DNA of 64,000 nucleotides from Costus lasius (taxonomy: Eukaryota; Streptophyta; Magnoliopsida; Zingiberales; Costaceae), in contig CM050446.2 of NCBI GenBank assembly GCA_027563935.2, positions 111,642,499-111,706,498 of the forward strand, read 5' to 3'. A model generated the notes under the pieces. It was not told the DNA's origin. It saw nothing but the letters and a program-made list of their open reading frames with translations, and made no database searches. The translations under genes and the position numbers were made by a program. Each line of letters starts with the position of its first letter. The stretch's first letter is position 1. Positions 12,364-24,235 of the stretch are shown here, piece after piece.

Positions 12364-13510
12364 CGTACACTTGACGACGCTCAGATAAATTATGCTACTA
12401 CGGAGAAAGAGCTGCTAGCGATTGTCTTTGCTTTCGATAAGTTTCGTTCCTATCTAGTTAATTCAAAAGTAATTGTGTTTACTGATCATGCAGCTATAAA
12501 ATACCTGATCAACGAGAAGGACGCGAAGCCAAGGCTCATTCGATGGGTCCTCCTCTTGCAAGAATTCGATATAGAGATCAGGGACAAGAAGGGGAGTGAA
12601 AATCTAGTCGCTGATCATCTTTCCAGACTTGACCGCAGCGCAAACAAAGAAATTGATGCAGAACTAGAGATTAATGATACATTCCCTGAACAACACCTTT
12701 ATGCCTTATTAGATCAACAAGTCTCATGGTATGCAGATTTTGTTAATTACATTGTGTCTAACATTTTTTCTCCTGATCTCACTTTTTAGAGGAAGAAGCG
12801 GTTTCTACATGATGTGAAGTTTTATTATTGGGACAAGCCATATCTATACTGGAGATGTGCGGACGGGTTGTATAGACGATGCGTGCTAGAGGAGGAGATG
12901 CAAGATGTGTTGAGCCATTGTCATACTTCACCTTACGGAGGACACTCGGGGGCATCTAAAACAGCTTTTAAAGTTTTACAGTCTGGTTTGTATTGGCCTT
13001 CCATATTCTATAATGCTAAACAATTTGTCTCCACTTGCGACAGTTGCCAACGGACTGAAAACTTATCAAAAAGAGATGAGCTCTCACTCAACAACATCAT
13101 GGAAGTGGAAATTTTTGATGTATGGGGGTATAGACTTCATGGGCCCCTTCCCCTATTCATGTGGAAAATGGTACATTCTGGTCACCGTCGACTATGTATC
13201 GAAGTGGGTGGAGGCATCCGCTGAAGCTACAAACGATTCTAAAGTCGTTATGAGGTTTATGAAGCGGACTATTTTCCCCCGATTTGGAGTTCCACGTGTG
13301 TTAATTAGCGACATCGACTCCTACTTCATTGAGCAGAAATTTGGGGCATTACTGAAAAAGTACGGTGTGAAGCATAGAATTGCTACGACCTATCACCCTC
13401 AGACTAGTGGTCAGGTAGAAGTCTCTAATAGAGAAATCAAATAAATTTTGGAGAAGACTGTATCGCGATCACGGAAGGATTGGGCAATGAAATTACCGGA
13501 TGCCTTATGG
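12364..13510 (+). pseudogene. Gypsy-1 RNase H (C-terminal part) and integrase core
   Basis: Starts inside RNase H at [16 protein letters not shown] with the later T-D-H-A-A-I motif, in a different frame from the upstream part because of the deletion. The integrase follows with the HHCC zinc region (about 12917-13050) and the catalytic core. Core Asp residues are in D-F-M-G-P-F (about 13134) and S-D-I-D-S-Y-F (about 13310), and the Glu in [10 protein letters not shown]. Breaks: a stop at 12787-12789, a frameshift in a run of five G at about 13123-13127, and a TAA at 13442-13444. The gene is cut at 13510 by a copia LTR piece and resumes at about 15140. Confidence 0.9.
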
Positions 13511-15139
13511 CTAATGTTTGAGGCCTTGGATTATTTACAGTATCATGTATAATCTATATGTTTTATAAAGACAATTGTTGTTATTCATATTGTTACATTA
13601 TCTGCTACTGTATGTATACTTCTGAGTAATGTCTCAATGATGTTCAGCTTAGCTGACATTCAGTGTTGTCCTTAGTCGAGATATCTCGGTGAACATGAGA
13701 CAGCCTTGATATGATGGAGACTAATATGTGTTCTAATCTTATAGGGTGCTTCGAGCATGGAATAAGATTTAGACACATAGGTGCATTGGATGTACTGGAC
13801 TGACCCTATTTAGGATATTCAATTGTTTGTCACAATGTGAATAATCCTTATATGCAAGCAAGTGGCATATTCCCTCTGACTTGAGATCACTTGTGTTTCT
13901 AAGTGATGATTGGCATTGTCTTGAGGTAATTCAATATCATTTGAAAGATAATGATTAAGGATTATCTTGGATAGTGGGCATGAGTCATTGTTAGGGCACT
14001 AGTGATAGATATAGGATTGCCTCTCCTAGAAGGAGTGAGATGTTCTAAGGGGCCCCCTGGACGAAATGGTTGAGAATGTGTATGGCCATACCCAGACAAC
14101 TATGTTCGTCTAATCTAACCATTTTCATCATGTTGGAATCACAAGCTTGACACGCTTGTTCAACGAGAACATCCAGTGGCAAAGGGTAACATGTATGCCA
14201 AGTGAATTAGATTCACATTTGTGCTGTGGTTTGGGAGTAGTCTTGGAAGACTCTTTCCTTCATATCGGGAGACAGTGATGTGTTGCTAGATACCCCTCTC
14301 TGATCGTGATAACGTAAGTTATCGTTACCGACATTGAAGGAAACCCTTAGGGTCGCACAATTTGATGATTTGGCTTACTTATGTCAGATCGTGTGGACTG
14401 GGATTATTCTAGTTCAGTTTAAAGCAATTTAAACTCTGATTGGAAGTGAGATCTAGTCTAATCATGTTTGATTGGTTAGGGCATATGATTGGTAAGCTTC
14501 GATCGGGAGAATTGATGCTTGATCGTAAAGATCAAGAGGTTCAATGAGATGTGTGGTTAGATCTTGAGCCACTTGGTTCAAAGAGATCTTAACCAGGGCT
14601 GGTTCGATTTGGTGCTTGAACCAAATTGGGATTGAACCGGTTCACTTAGTGAACGCATGGTTCAATTAAGAGGGAAGTTTCGATTGCAAAGAAGGGAGTT
14701 AAGAAGGGAGTTACATTTCGGTTTTAGCCATGTGTGGTGGTGGCCGAACTTTCCTTTCTTGGTCTCTCCCCTCACGGTTTCGAAACTCTCTAGTGTGCTT
14801 CCTCCTTTTCGCTTCTTCATCATCTTCACGCAAAGGAAGAAATTCGACTAGCCAAGGGTGCACATCTCCTCTCCAAGACACGATCAAAGACTCCTTGGTG
14901 TCTTTGCTAGCACAAGGAGCACAAGGAAGAAGTTGACATCATCTTGTGTGTGACACCTTTGGAGAAGAGGCATCGCCCCTTTCATCTTCCAAGCCGCACT
15001 TACATCATGGCAATGGTAACACTCTAACTTGTTCTTACAAGGTTGATCATGTGCTTAAGTCATGCGATTATTATGGTTTCCTAGTATTTCCGCTACAACA
15101 AGTTCTATGAATGATACTTGTGACCTAGGTTTCCCTTTA
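13511..15139 (+). mobile_element. Copia LTR piece inserted in Gypsy-1 integrase, no intact ends
   Basis: Aligns along most of its length with the Copia-1 3' LTR (from about 4078 to 5718). It lacks the first ~20 bases (TGTTGGGGTATGCCC) and the terminal ...CAACA. No 5-bp target duplication is visible: integrase codons for A-L-W end at 13510, and the next codons A-Y-R resume at 15141. The native integrase bases at 13499-13510 resemble the LTR start region, so the left junction may rest on short homology. It is either a decayed solo LTR or an LTR fragment captured during DNA repair. Small open frames inside (14657-14936) are not genes. Confidence 0.85.
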
Positions 15140-15653
15140 GGCTTATAGGACCGCACTCAAAACACCCCTCGGTATGTCTCCTTTCCAACTTATTTATGGG
15201 AAATCATGCCATTTACCCGTTGAGCTTGAGCATAGGGCGTATTGGGTTGTCAAGCAAATCAACTTCGATTTCAAGAACGCCGGTGAAAGGAGAAAGCTAC
15301 AACTTGACGAGTTGGACGAGATGCACCTTTTGGCCTACGAAAATGCCAAGAGCTACAAAGCACGCACCAAGTTCTGGCATGACAAGCGCATTGCAAAGAA
15401 GGAATTTCATGAGGGAGACAAAGTACTTCTGTTTAATTCTAGACTTCGGCTATTTCCAGGAAAGCTTCGCACAAGGTGGTCCGGCCCTTTTACAGTTCAG
15501 AAAGTTCAACCTTATGGTGCCATCACAATTTGGACAGAACGAACTGGAAGTTTCACAGTTAACGGGCACCGCCTCAAGCACTACTTTGAAGACGAGCAGG
15601 TTGAAAGAGAGGAAGTTCTTACTCTCTCAGACCCCACAAATTCACAACTCTAA
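15140..15653 (+). pseudogene. Gypsy-1 integrase, C-terminal part
   Basis: Resumes exactly where the core was interrupted ([14 protein letters not shown]), continues through the H-L-P-V-E-L-E-H motif and ends in the GPY/F-type module [10 protein letters not shown] near 15470-15500, then F-x-V-N-G-H-R-L-K near 15550. The frame is open to the stop at 15651-15653. Gypsy-3 carries the same C-terminal segment fused to its protease. This part would bind DNA and help choose the insertion site. Confidence 0.9.
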
Positions 15654-15661
15654 AAACTCTT

Positions 15662-15710
15662 TTGGTCGAGCTACCAACCTTAAACTAGCGCTCTTGGGAG
15701 GCAACCCAAG
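15662..15710 (+). other. Gypsy-1 post-pol double hairpin module
   Basis: TTGGT (15662-15666) pairs with ACCAA (15673-15677). CTTGGG (15693-15698) pairs with CCCAAG (15705-15710) around AGGCAA. AGCGCT lies between. A T-run follows the second hairpin. The module starts 9 bp after the integrase stop. Confidence 0.78.
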
Positions 15711-16651
15711 TTTTTATTTGATTTTAGTTTTCATGCATTGATTCAGACGTTGTTTTACACTGTTGATTTATTCTTCATTTAATTGTTGGATATTCTAGAG
15801 GGGATTCAGATGTAGGATGAAGATGTAAGGCATGAGAATTTTTCCAGAATTTTTTGAGATGATCAGTGCAAATCACGGCCTGGTGAACCCCATGGGGTTC
15901 ACCCGTGAAGTCCACTGTACAAGCGCCCAAACTTTGTAACCAGAGTGTTTCACAGCCAGGTGAACCCCACGGCGTTCACCAGAATTTCAGCACGCGCAGG
16001 AACCCTCCAGTGAGCTTCACAGGCAGGTGAACCCCACGGGGTTCACCATCTTTCCGAAGACCAGAAAACTGCCAGAATACTTCACGGGTCGGTGAACCCC
16101 AGCGTATTCACCTGTGCTTCTGTTGCAACATCCCCACTCAGCATACTTCACGGGCGAGTGAACCCGGGCAGGTTCACTGGAATTTCAATCTGTGTTCACC
16201 CAAACTTAGGGCACACACGCGAGGGCTTCCGCCGCCGCCTTCCTCTTTCGCCAAGATTCCATTGATTTCAGTATTCTTCCTTCCTTCCAAACACAAAGAA
16301 TATCTCTCCAGGTCAGATCCAAGTGTTATTGCAAGCGGGACAAGTTCGGTTGCAACTTTGCCCCAGATTTTCGCCTTGCCAGATCGAACAAGTTTCCACC
16401 GCCGCCTCCCGAGCTCAACAAGATCAACTGATTGTGCCGCCTTCTCCCCATCTTAACACTCGAGGGCGACCTCTCAGGTTCTATCTAAGATTCCTAGCAC
16501 TCCGATCAAGTTCATCTTGTTTGTTTCGCGCCGGATTTTCATGTTGTCTGCTCTCCGAAGACTTTACTCCGCTACTTTCGTTCTGTGAACACCTCTGACC
16601 AAATTTTCTCACCGACGCTTACCAGCAATCTTTCGATCATCTCCAGCAACT
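15711..16651 (+). repeat. Gypsy-1 spacer with five GGTGAACC palindrome units
   Basis: Noncoding stretch between pol and the accessory ORF. From about 15865 to 16180 it holds five imperfect units of about 60-70 bp, each with TCAC(G/A)G followed by an inverted repeat whose arms are GGTGAACCCC and GGGGTTCACC with a 2-base centre. The same word occurs in the Gypsy-1 and Gypsy-3 LTRs. After 16200 the sequence is C/T-rich and could be a leader of the accessory transcript; no gene is seen there. Confidence 0.85.
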
Positions 16652-18145
16652 ATGCCTCCTAGGATGAAGGCCATGGCCAGCAAGAGAACCGCACGACCGC
16701 AGCAGGCACTTTCAGATTCGTCCGCCACGGACAATGAGGAGTACGAGCCGACGCCTACTCCTCCTTCTTACCGTCCTTCTTCAGCTACGCCAGGCTCCTC
16801 TTCATCTCGTCATGGGCGCACATTCGCCAGTCGATAATAGCCATACACCTCTCCCCCGAATGAGTTCGGGATTATCTTCCGGAATGCCGCGCAAGAAGCA
16901 TGGTATCAGATACTGCGACAACGCCGCGTGCTCAATACGAGGTACCTTGACCAAACCACACTACATATGCTAGGGATGTTGGGAGACATTGATTTGATGT
17001 ATGCAGCCATAGGGTGGGAGCAATTCTAGCAGCTATTCTCACCCACTTACATTGGCACCACACTGGAATTTCTGAGTTCATTGGAAGTAAAGGCAGATCC
17101 TATCATTGATGACGATCTAGGGCATCTGTCTTTCCGCTCGGGTAATATCGAACACATCCTCACTCTTTCACAGTTTCGCAGCATTTACAGTTTTCCAGAA
17201 CCTTGTGCACGTAGAGTCCCTACCGAGTACAGTGAGCAGAACTTCTGGGGCGCTATCACTAACGAGCACATCTACTCCGTTTGTATAGCTCATGCTTCCA
17301 GTCTATGCAACCCAGTGATCAAGTACGTTCATCGCGTATTGGCCCACACCCTCTTTGGCCACGGTGAAAGTGACAGTATGGTACGACAGACTGAGTTATT
17401 CTATATATGGTGCATGCTCCACAGTTTTAGAGTCGATTATGGGTATTATTTGGCAAAGCATTTCAGCCGCGTCGCCCGTTCTTTGAGGGGAGCGATAGTA
17501 ATTGGCGGCTTGATCACACCTTTGGCAGTTTCCTTAGGAATCATTCCCTATGGCACATTGGAAGCTACCGGCAACAACAGGCTCGACATCGAGTCTTGTG
17601 TTGCCATGAAGCTGATTTTACGCAAGGGAGATTGTTATTGTATGACATTCGAGGGAAACCCCTTCTGCCTACCTTTGCCAAACCCAGAGCGCACATCAGT
17701 CAGAGTCCGTGGAAATTGGCGCATCCAACCAGTTGAGGATGCACAGCCCGATCCAGTCGACACTGCATCACCAGCACCTGGAGCATTTTCCTTTGGTGGC
17801 ACCTCCTCTCACGATTCTATGATGTCTGTGTTGCAAGAAATTAGGGAGGAGCAACTCCATCAACGGGAGATGATTGATAACCTGGACACCACCGTTACCC
17901 ACATCCAGCAGAACCAATATTCGCATTGGGAGTCCATGGAAGCACACATGCAGAGACAACACAAGATGATGGGATCTGTCTGGGAGAAGATATCGATCAT
18001 GGACGACCGGCTATCCGCACTCTCCGAGGAAACAACAACTTGCATGAACATTTCTTCCGACGAGGAGGCCGAGCCCGACTATAGCGCACGCGGGAAGAGC
18101 AAGAGCTCCCGAGCATCTGGCTCTCGCTCGCGCAAGAGGAAGTAG
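16652..18145 (+). pseudogene. Gypsy-1 Athila ORF1-like accessory protein, broken by stops
   Basis: A single frame of about 497 codons between pol and the 3' LTR, starting M-P-P-R-M-K. The order is: a basic and Ser/Pro-rich N-terminus; a conserved globular domain with L-N-T-R-Y-L-D, L-E-F-L-S-S-L-E and K-Y-V-H-R-V-L-A-H-T-L-F-G-H-G-E-S-D; a hydrophobic stretch (about 17488-17550); a probable coiled coil (about 17800-18050); and a basic Arg/Ser/Lys tail. Stops are at 16835-16840 and 17027-17029 (CAG in Gypsy-3 at the latter). From memory it resembles the plant ATHILA ORF-1 family (PF03078-type); that needs a profile search. The place is that of an env-like gene, but no signal peptide is visible and the tail looks like a nuclear localisation signal. 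The function is unknown. Confidence 0.82.
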
Positions 18146-18892
18146 CCCCCCCCCCCCCCACATTAGCATCGGCGTCATCATCCACTCCTCTCTCTCATCA
18201 TGGTATTACATAGAGGACTATGCAAACTTTTAGAGTGGGTGAGCTTTCTATATTCCGGTTTCTATTTTCTTGTTGCATGTGGCTATTTGACTGTGTTCTC
18301 TTGACTTTGCTATGTTTGGATGGATACGTCTATTCTGTGATAGATATTTTGGCATTGTATCTTATATACCATTTTATTCGTGGGCCTGGTCCACATCTTC
18401 AGGCCCCACTCTGTGACAGACTTGTATGACATTATTTTTCTCGCTTGTGTCCGCACTTTGTTATGGTTACTATGCTTTTCATTCATGCTGTGTAAATTTT
18501 TCCATGAGTTTGCGTTTGCATGTGTATGAGTCTTGTCCTATGAAGGCTATTTCAAAATTTTGAGTATTTTGAGTTGAATGCATAATTGGGTAGGAATAAT
18601 CAAAGAATTAAGTCTGGAATGATACCTCCTTGTTAGAAATACTGTTTGATCATATCCATATGTTCTATGATTTAGAAAATTTTGTTATTTGGATTGATTT
18701 TGAGATGTTCATTAGTGGGTCAAACATTGATATGATTGTTGAATCGACTCAAGCTTGCAACTTACATGAGAATCATATTGAGATACATATTCGCTTAGTT
18801 ATTCCTTGATTTCCTTTCTATTGTTGGGGAGACACTGCATTTGTTAGAAAGGTTATGTTATCAACTGCTGAGCATACTTTGACGTAAAAAAA

Positions 18893-18934
<42 letters not shown>

Positions 18935-18953
18935 CTTAGATTCCTCTACTTGG

Positions 18954-19065
18954 CACTGCGAAAAATTGGCAGTGGTACCGAAGGACATGAGTTGAAATCT
19001 AAGGGATGTGAAGTTGAAAACAATAAAGAGACTCCTCTACTTGGCATTGCGAAAAATTAGTAATG
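18954..19065 (+). other. Gypsy-1 3' twin hairpins with compensatory change
   Basis: Copy 1: CACTGC (18954-18959) pairs with GCAGTG (18969-18974). Copy 2: CATTGC (19045-19050) pairs with GTAATG (19060-19065). The third pair is C-G in copy 1 and T-A in copy 2, and the fifth becomes a G-U wobble. Both are followed by GGTACC(G/T)AAGG. Confidence 0.7.
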
Positions 19066-19393
19066 GTACCTAAGGTTATGAGTTGAAGTCTATTGCAATA
19101 ATCAGTGTATCATACCCTGATGAAACATTTGAGTTAACCCCAACGATTTGACTAGGAAGGATTGGAATCGCATGAGTGTTTTGTGTAAGCTTGATTGAAT
19201 CCTATGTTTGCTGCTTACTAGGTTGTTTGGCATCTAGTTATTGTGAGATCAAATTGTTGAACATTTGAGGCAACCATTTACATAATTTCTCCTGATTAGA
19301 TATTGGATTGTTATTAAATGTTTTTCTAACTTGGATGTATATCTTGACACGAAAGATTACTCTTACACCAAACATGTATTTCATCTTATTTTA

Positions 19394-19411
19394 TTGCTTG
19401 AGGACAAGCAA
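19394..19411 (+). other. Pre-LTR hairpin, Gypsy-1
   Basis: TTGCTTG (19394-19400), loop AGGA, CAAGCAA (19405-19411): a perfect 7-bp stem ending 21 bp before the 3' LTR. It is identical in Gypsy-2, Gypsy-4 and Gypsy-5. Confidence 0.8.
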
Positions 19412-19432
19412 AGATTTAAATCTGGAGTATTT

Positions 19433-20934
19433 TGAAGCATCGAATTTTGGTAGTATTTTTTAGTTGTATTTCATGTTAAATCTAGACTTATTTTAACACT
19501 TTTATACTCATTATAGCCTTATTTCCTTCATATCTTCGGAATCTTCACTTTTTGGCACTTTTATAGAATTTTAGGTAAAAACACCCTTTTTTCGACATAT
19601 TTTAAAGATTCTGAGGCCATGGGACGATTTCTTGTGTAAAAATGAAGCCGCCCGTCAAATTAGAGCTCATTCGGAGTTTCCCTGAGAATCACGGCCAGGT
19701 GAACCCCACGGGGTTCACCATCCCAGTTGCTAGCCAGCGAAACTCACAGAGAGCATCACGGCCAGGTGAACCCAGCGGGGTTCACCAGAATTCCTTCAGG
19801 CCGAAAATAGTCCAAAGGACATCACAGCTAGGTGAATCCGGTGGGGTTCACCGCGCTTCTTTCAGCCGAACTCACAGAATGAATCACGACCAGGTGAACC
19901 CGGCGGGGTTCACCCGTGATTCTGATCCAGGCTTGCGCTCGGACCCGACCTATACTTGGTTTTCCTTCGATTTCTCACCCGTTCGGAATCCAAATTCGGC
20001 AAGTAAGGTGTCTATGGAAAGCTCTTTCAGAGGCAAACGCATGGGATATAAAAGCCCTAATTTTCTTGCCCTAATGAGGGAGTAATCATGCAAGGAAGCG
20101 GCACAGGCGGAAGAACATGGCGATAATGCGATTTTTGGAGATTTTCGGAGATTGAGACACAAGATCATCATGATTTCTTCAGGATTCCTTCGGTTCATCA
20201 TCTCCTTCCTCTTAGATTCATTTCCTTGTACTTTTCCTTTCATTAAAAGAGAGATTTTGAGCGTTTCAATGATGATTATAGCGTAAACCCTATTTCGGGG
20301 ATTGGTTGAAACCCTTTGATGATTCTAATCGTAAACTTTGTATCTATTTTCGTTATTGGAATGAATTGTGAGCATATTCTACTTTGACATATTTATTTTG
20401 TGATTTTACCTTGGCCGAGTATTTTCACGTGTTAGCCGTTACGATTCATATCGAGAGAAGGATCGTAAGGGTGGAATCTCTTAGTAAAACTTGCAAGACC
20501 TCGACACGAGAGTGTTTGGTCTTCGCTCGAGGATCTCACAGTCTGCCATAGAACTCATTGGGTTCATCTTAGAACGATCCATCGCGAGAGTAGGAGGTCG
20601 GTCTAAGACGAACACCAGGGTGTACATTCGAGAGAGGGCACCTTGTACCCTAGGGTTAGGCTCCTTGTGCAAAACCAATAAACCAAATAATTAATATCTT
20701 TCTTGTGCGATTAAGATTATCATTGTGGTGGAAACCGTAGCCCTGATATCTCTCTCATATTTGACCTCTACTGATGTAGTTGCAATTGCTTGTTTTCGAT
20801 TTTTGTCTTCAAAACCCAATTTCGATTCGCCTAGCTATTAGGACTCGGATTTTCTAGTATTCAACCTTGTTACCTGTGGGATTCGATATCTTTTATATTA
20901 CTTCGACATAACCGTGCACTTACGGTACGTGTCA
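19433..20934 (+). repeat. Gypsy-1 3' LTR
   Basis: Starts TGAAGCATCG and ends TACGTGTCA. Four palindrome units lie at about 19688-19918. A TATA-like TATAAAAG lies at 20047-20054. It aligns with 7391-8819 apart from two segments missing there. Several short open frames are by-products of the repeats. Confidence 0.93.
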
Positions 20935-20939
20935 ACGGC
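20935..20939. repeat. Target site duplication of Gypsy-1, right copy (ACGGC)
   Basis: Matches 7386-7390 exactly. Confidence 0.92.
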
Positions 20940-21392
20940 CGAAGGCATGAAGTGATTACGGACCGTAAGTTCTTACGGTTTAGGGTTTAAGTTTACGCTC
21001 GTAATTCACCGATTTTTGATGATTCCTCCTACGAGCTACGACGGAAACTTTCCACCAGTGTTCCTTTACTTCTAGAGAGTGTTTTTCGATGATCTCCCGT
21101 CAGATTTTCGCCGGATCTCGTGAGGAACGGCTGTTCACCCGCCTGAGCACCAGAGTGCGCTCTTCCACCGATTCAAGTCCGATCTCTACATAGATTTGTA
21201 AGGAAACCACTTCAGCACTTGTCTTTCAATTTCAGCATTAGTTTTACATGCAAATACAATCGATTTGGAGTTATTTTGATCGGATTTTGGGAACGACCTC
21301 ACAAGCGACTTTTATGAGTGATTCTTGTAGTTACTGTAGCATCACGATTTAGCGTTGATATTTGCATATATTTGGATCATTTGATCGACATT
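20940..21392 (+). other. Gypsy-2 spacer, right part, with palindromes
   Basis: Continuation of 7078-7390 after Gypsy-1. It holds TTACGG-A-CCGTAA near 20957-20970 and further ACGGTTTAGGG-like words, then a pyrimidine-rich stretch before the accessory ORF. No gene is seen. Confidence 0.7.
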
Positions 21393-23207
21393 ATGGCACC
21401 GAGGAGATCTGTGAAGTCTAGGCCCTATGGGGTAGTGATGAAGAGTAGATATCCTGGACCAGAGCCACAATACGTGTATAGGATGATTCCCGAAGTTTGT
21501 CCAGAGAGATTTGAGCGGATTGTTTATTCAGACTCGGAGCTCGAGACACATGCACAAACATCAGAGGCTCCGAGGACGACTTCAGTGGCCAGTACATCAC
21601 AGACGGTAGCGTCTGAGCCTACCAGCTCTCCGGAGCTAGAGATTATATCAGAGAGGCCTGCTGATAGGCCAAAGAGCCGCGATCAGAGGATCGCTAGATG
21701 GTACGCTAGGAAGCGTACCACGAGAGGCATGACTACAAGAGGAGGTAGGGCCACCAGTCCATTATCGCCAGTGGTGGAGAGTGCAGAGACAGTTCCACCG
21801 CCAGTTTCTAAGATACCACCGATGACACAGCCAGCACCACCATCAGTATCAGTACCATAGGTTCATTTGCCTTCACCAGAGCCATCATCAGGGCATTCCC
21901 CAGCTGTATCACCAGTGCCATCATCACCTGAGTCCTCCCCTGCTTCACCAGAGCCTATTATTCCAGAGAGGAGACGCGCGCGATCACCGCCTCCTGTCTT
22001 TGCTCCTTATCCACGTCAGATCCATCACAGGAGTAGAGAAATCAAGAGGAGGTACCGAGCTCTATCCACTCGAGGAGTGATTAGCACCCGGTATTGGGAC
22101 GACCAGGTACTGCAGTCCCTAGGATTGTTCGATGACGTCCAGTGGATGTTCGCGAACATAGGGTGGCAGGATTTTTATCATCAGAGGCATGCTACATACG
22201 TACAGCTGACATTGGAGTTCTTTAATACTATTCAGATTACACTGAGGAACCATGATGACGGAGACCTAGGGAGGATGTCATTCCGGTTAGGGAACCGGGA
22301 CCATGTACTTACTTTGGACCAGGTAGATCACATTTTTGGATTCCCCGCGGATACGACTTGATACCGCCCCCGTGAGTTTTCTGAGGGAGCATTTTGGTGG
22401 GAGATATCTACTGAGGGGAGGTTTGACACTAGGACTGCCAAAGCCTCGCATTTGTCCAGCCTAATCTTCAGATACGTACACCGAGTTTTGGCACACACCA
22501 TCTTTGGGCAGGCATAGAGTGATGGCATGGTTAGGTCTACAGAGCTATATTGTCTATGGGCCATGCTGAGAGGTTTCAGAGTTAGCACTTCATTTTTCCT
22601 GATGAAGCAAATCCAGAAAGCCGCTAGAGCTCGAAGAGGAGTCCTTGTTATGGGAGGCATGGTTACCACGATTGCCCTTGCCCTCGATATTGACCCTTCG
22701 GGGTTGAAAGAGACAAAGGGTAATCCCAGATTAGACATGGACGCGTGTGTTGCCATCAAGATGAATACGAGATTTGGTAGCTCGTACCACCTTATGTTCA
22801 GGCACACAGATATTACCATGAGGCTGTCGAACAAGAACCGCACTACGGTTCGTGTTTAGCAAAACTGGATCGTGGATCCCACACATGGGGGAGGTCCTAG
22901 AGGGACAGCTTCACCTCCATCACCGTCGAGGGCTACAGAGCATATTCCTCTAGTCGCCCCATCAGCCGCTGATCGGCCGTCTTCATCTGACAAACCGTCT
23001 TCAGCACGATCAAATCCTTCATTGGAGCATATGCGAGCCGAGCAGAGTAGGATGCGAGACGACATTTCGCACTTGGAGTAGGGATAGTTGAGAGCACTCG
23101 ACTCTTTACGCGTGATAGAGGAGCTATTACGGCGTCATCTTCCTTCATCGTCATCGACTAGACACACCAGAGGCAAGAAGGACTCTGAGCATACCGAGAC
23201 GGATTGA
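21393..23207 (+). pseudogene. Gypsy-2 Athila ORF1-like accessory protein, broken by stops
   Basis: One frame of about 604 codons from M-A-P-R-R-S-V to the TGA at 23205-23207. The N-terminus is longer than in Gypsy-1 and very rich in Ser, Pro and Arg (for example R-W-Y-A-R-K-R-T-T-R-G-M). The conserved domain follows: S-T-R-Y-W-D, T-L-E-F-F-N-T, M-S-F-R-L-G-N-R-D-H-V-L-T-L, R-Y-V-H-R-V-L-A-H-T-I-F-G and a hydrophobic stretch V-L-V-M-G-G-M-V-T-T-I-A-L-A-L. The C-terminus is Ser-rich and basic. Stops lie at 21858-21860, 22359-22361, about 22516, 22857-22859 and 23079-23081 and just after; the one at 22857 is TAG where Gypsy-4 has CAG. It is the same family as the ORFs at 16652, 26379-26872 (minus) and 40944. 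The function is unknown. Confidence 0.82.
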
Positions 23208-24235
23208 TTGAGTTTGTGAGCATTGCACTTCATTTTTACTTACTACCTGGTTATTTCTTGAGTTTGTGTATATGATCTCATGGTTATCCTATTCATGCAC
23301 AGGAATTAGTAGACTTGATGCCGATGCGACCACACATAGCTGTTTTATGATTTCTTTGTGTGTGTGCGTTGTATCAAGATTTTGTGAGATCCATTTGGGA
23401 TTTTTGACATTTAACTAGGCATTGTATATATTAGACGGTATTTGACCTTAGGATGCTGAACATGATATGGTTGTGATGGTTTTATGTACATTTGGTATTC
23501 ATTGCATGTTTGATGTGTTTTATGATGATTTTGGATATTTTGTTGATGAGTTTATGCATTTGAGGGCTATTCTGATACATATGCTTGATATTTAGAATGA
23601 ATAGTAATTGAGTACGGTAAATTTGATTTGATTGATGAAACATGATGGTATTTAATATCTGAAGGATGATTACCATGTAAAAATTGAATATCTTTGATGT
23701 GGTATATTTTCTGGATTTTTCCGAGTCATGTTTTCATTTCTTGATATAACTGAACAGGATTTCGCCAACAATTACAAAGGGAACTCTTGCAAAAAAATTT
23801 TCTAAAATTCTTCATTAATTGAATATTTACACGCATGCAACAATTTAAGTCTATGGTGTCTTCATGTATTTTGATTGCATTCAAGCTTTATGGGTATTTA
23901 TCCTGAATGTTCATGATTTTTAAGGATACACAAATTTGTTTAATCCTTAATTTTAGACTTAGGAAACATCTTGAGTGATTAATTTGATGACTTAGAGAAT
24001 TTTTAAAATTTCATGTAGACTTAAATTGTTAAGAAAAATCAATTCTGGTATTGATAAAATATATTTGTGAATTGTTATATGTTCATATGACACATGCATG
24101 GTATCTTGTTACATGAAATTTAATTTATCTATTTTTGCTTGATGAAAATTTTTATGAATAGAATATGGTGATATATCTTTAACTGAGATTTGCTCCAACT
24201 CCTTTAGTTGAGAAATCTAAAGTCATGAGTTATAT

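Larger units (their letters stand above)
18146..19432 (+). other. Gypsy-1 3' noncoding region
   Basis: Contains a run of 13 or more C at 18147-18159, an A-run with an (AT)n microsatellite at about 18888-18931, and two tandem copies of a ~95-bp unit (18938-19031 and 19032-19100), each with a hairpin. A short hairpin precedes the LTR at 19394-19411. Open frames here (for example 18220-18429) have no recognisable features. Confidence 0.8.
7391..20934 (+). mobile_element. Gypsy-1: complete Athila-like element with accessory ORF
   Basis: Plus-strand element of 13.5 kb bounded by LTRs that start TGATGCATCG / TGAAGCATCG and end in TGTCA, with a 5-bp target duplication ACGGC on both sides. Inside are a tRNA-Asp-type primer site, gag-pol, the post-pol hairpins, a palindrome-rich spacer, an ORF1-like accessory gene and a 3' region with further hairpins. 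It is defective: several stops, a deletion of about 400 bp across the reverse transcriptase/RNase H border, and a copia LTR piece in the integrase. The LTRs differ by two large indels (1429 versus 1502 bp) and many substitutions, so the insertion is not recent. Confidence 0.95.

Noticed and set aside
15693..15720. Hairpin followed by T-run as a bacterial-type terminator
   Set aside because: The genome is a plant nuclear genome; the T-run is not kept in the other families, so the hairpin is treated as an RNA element of unknown role instead.
18888..18931. (AT)n run and the C-run at 18147-18159 as functional signals
   Set aside because: Ordinary microsatellites likely to vary by slippage; no other copy shows them.
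21318..21392. Upstream extension of the Gypsy-2 accessory ORF start
   Set aside because: The extension begins with a non-conserved stretch; M-A-P-R-R at 21393 matches the M-P-P-R type start of the related genes better.
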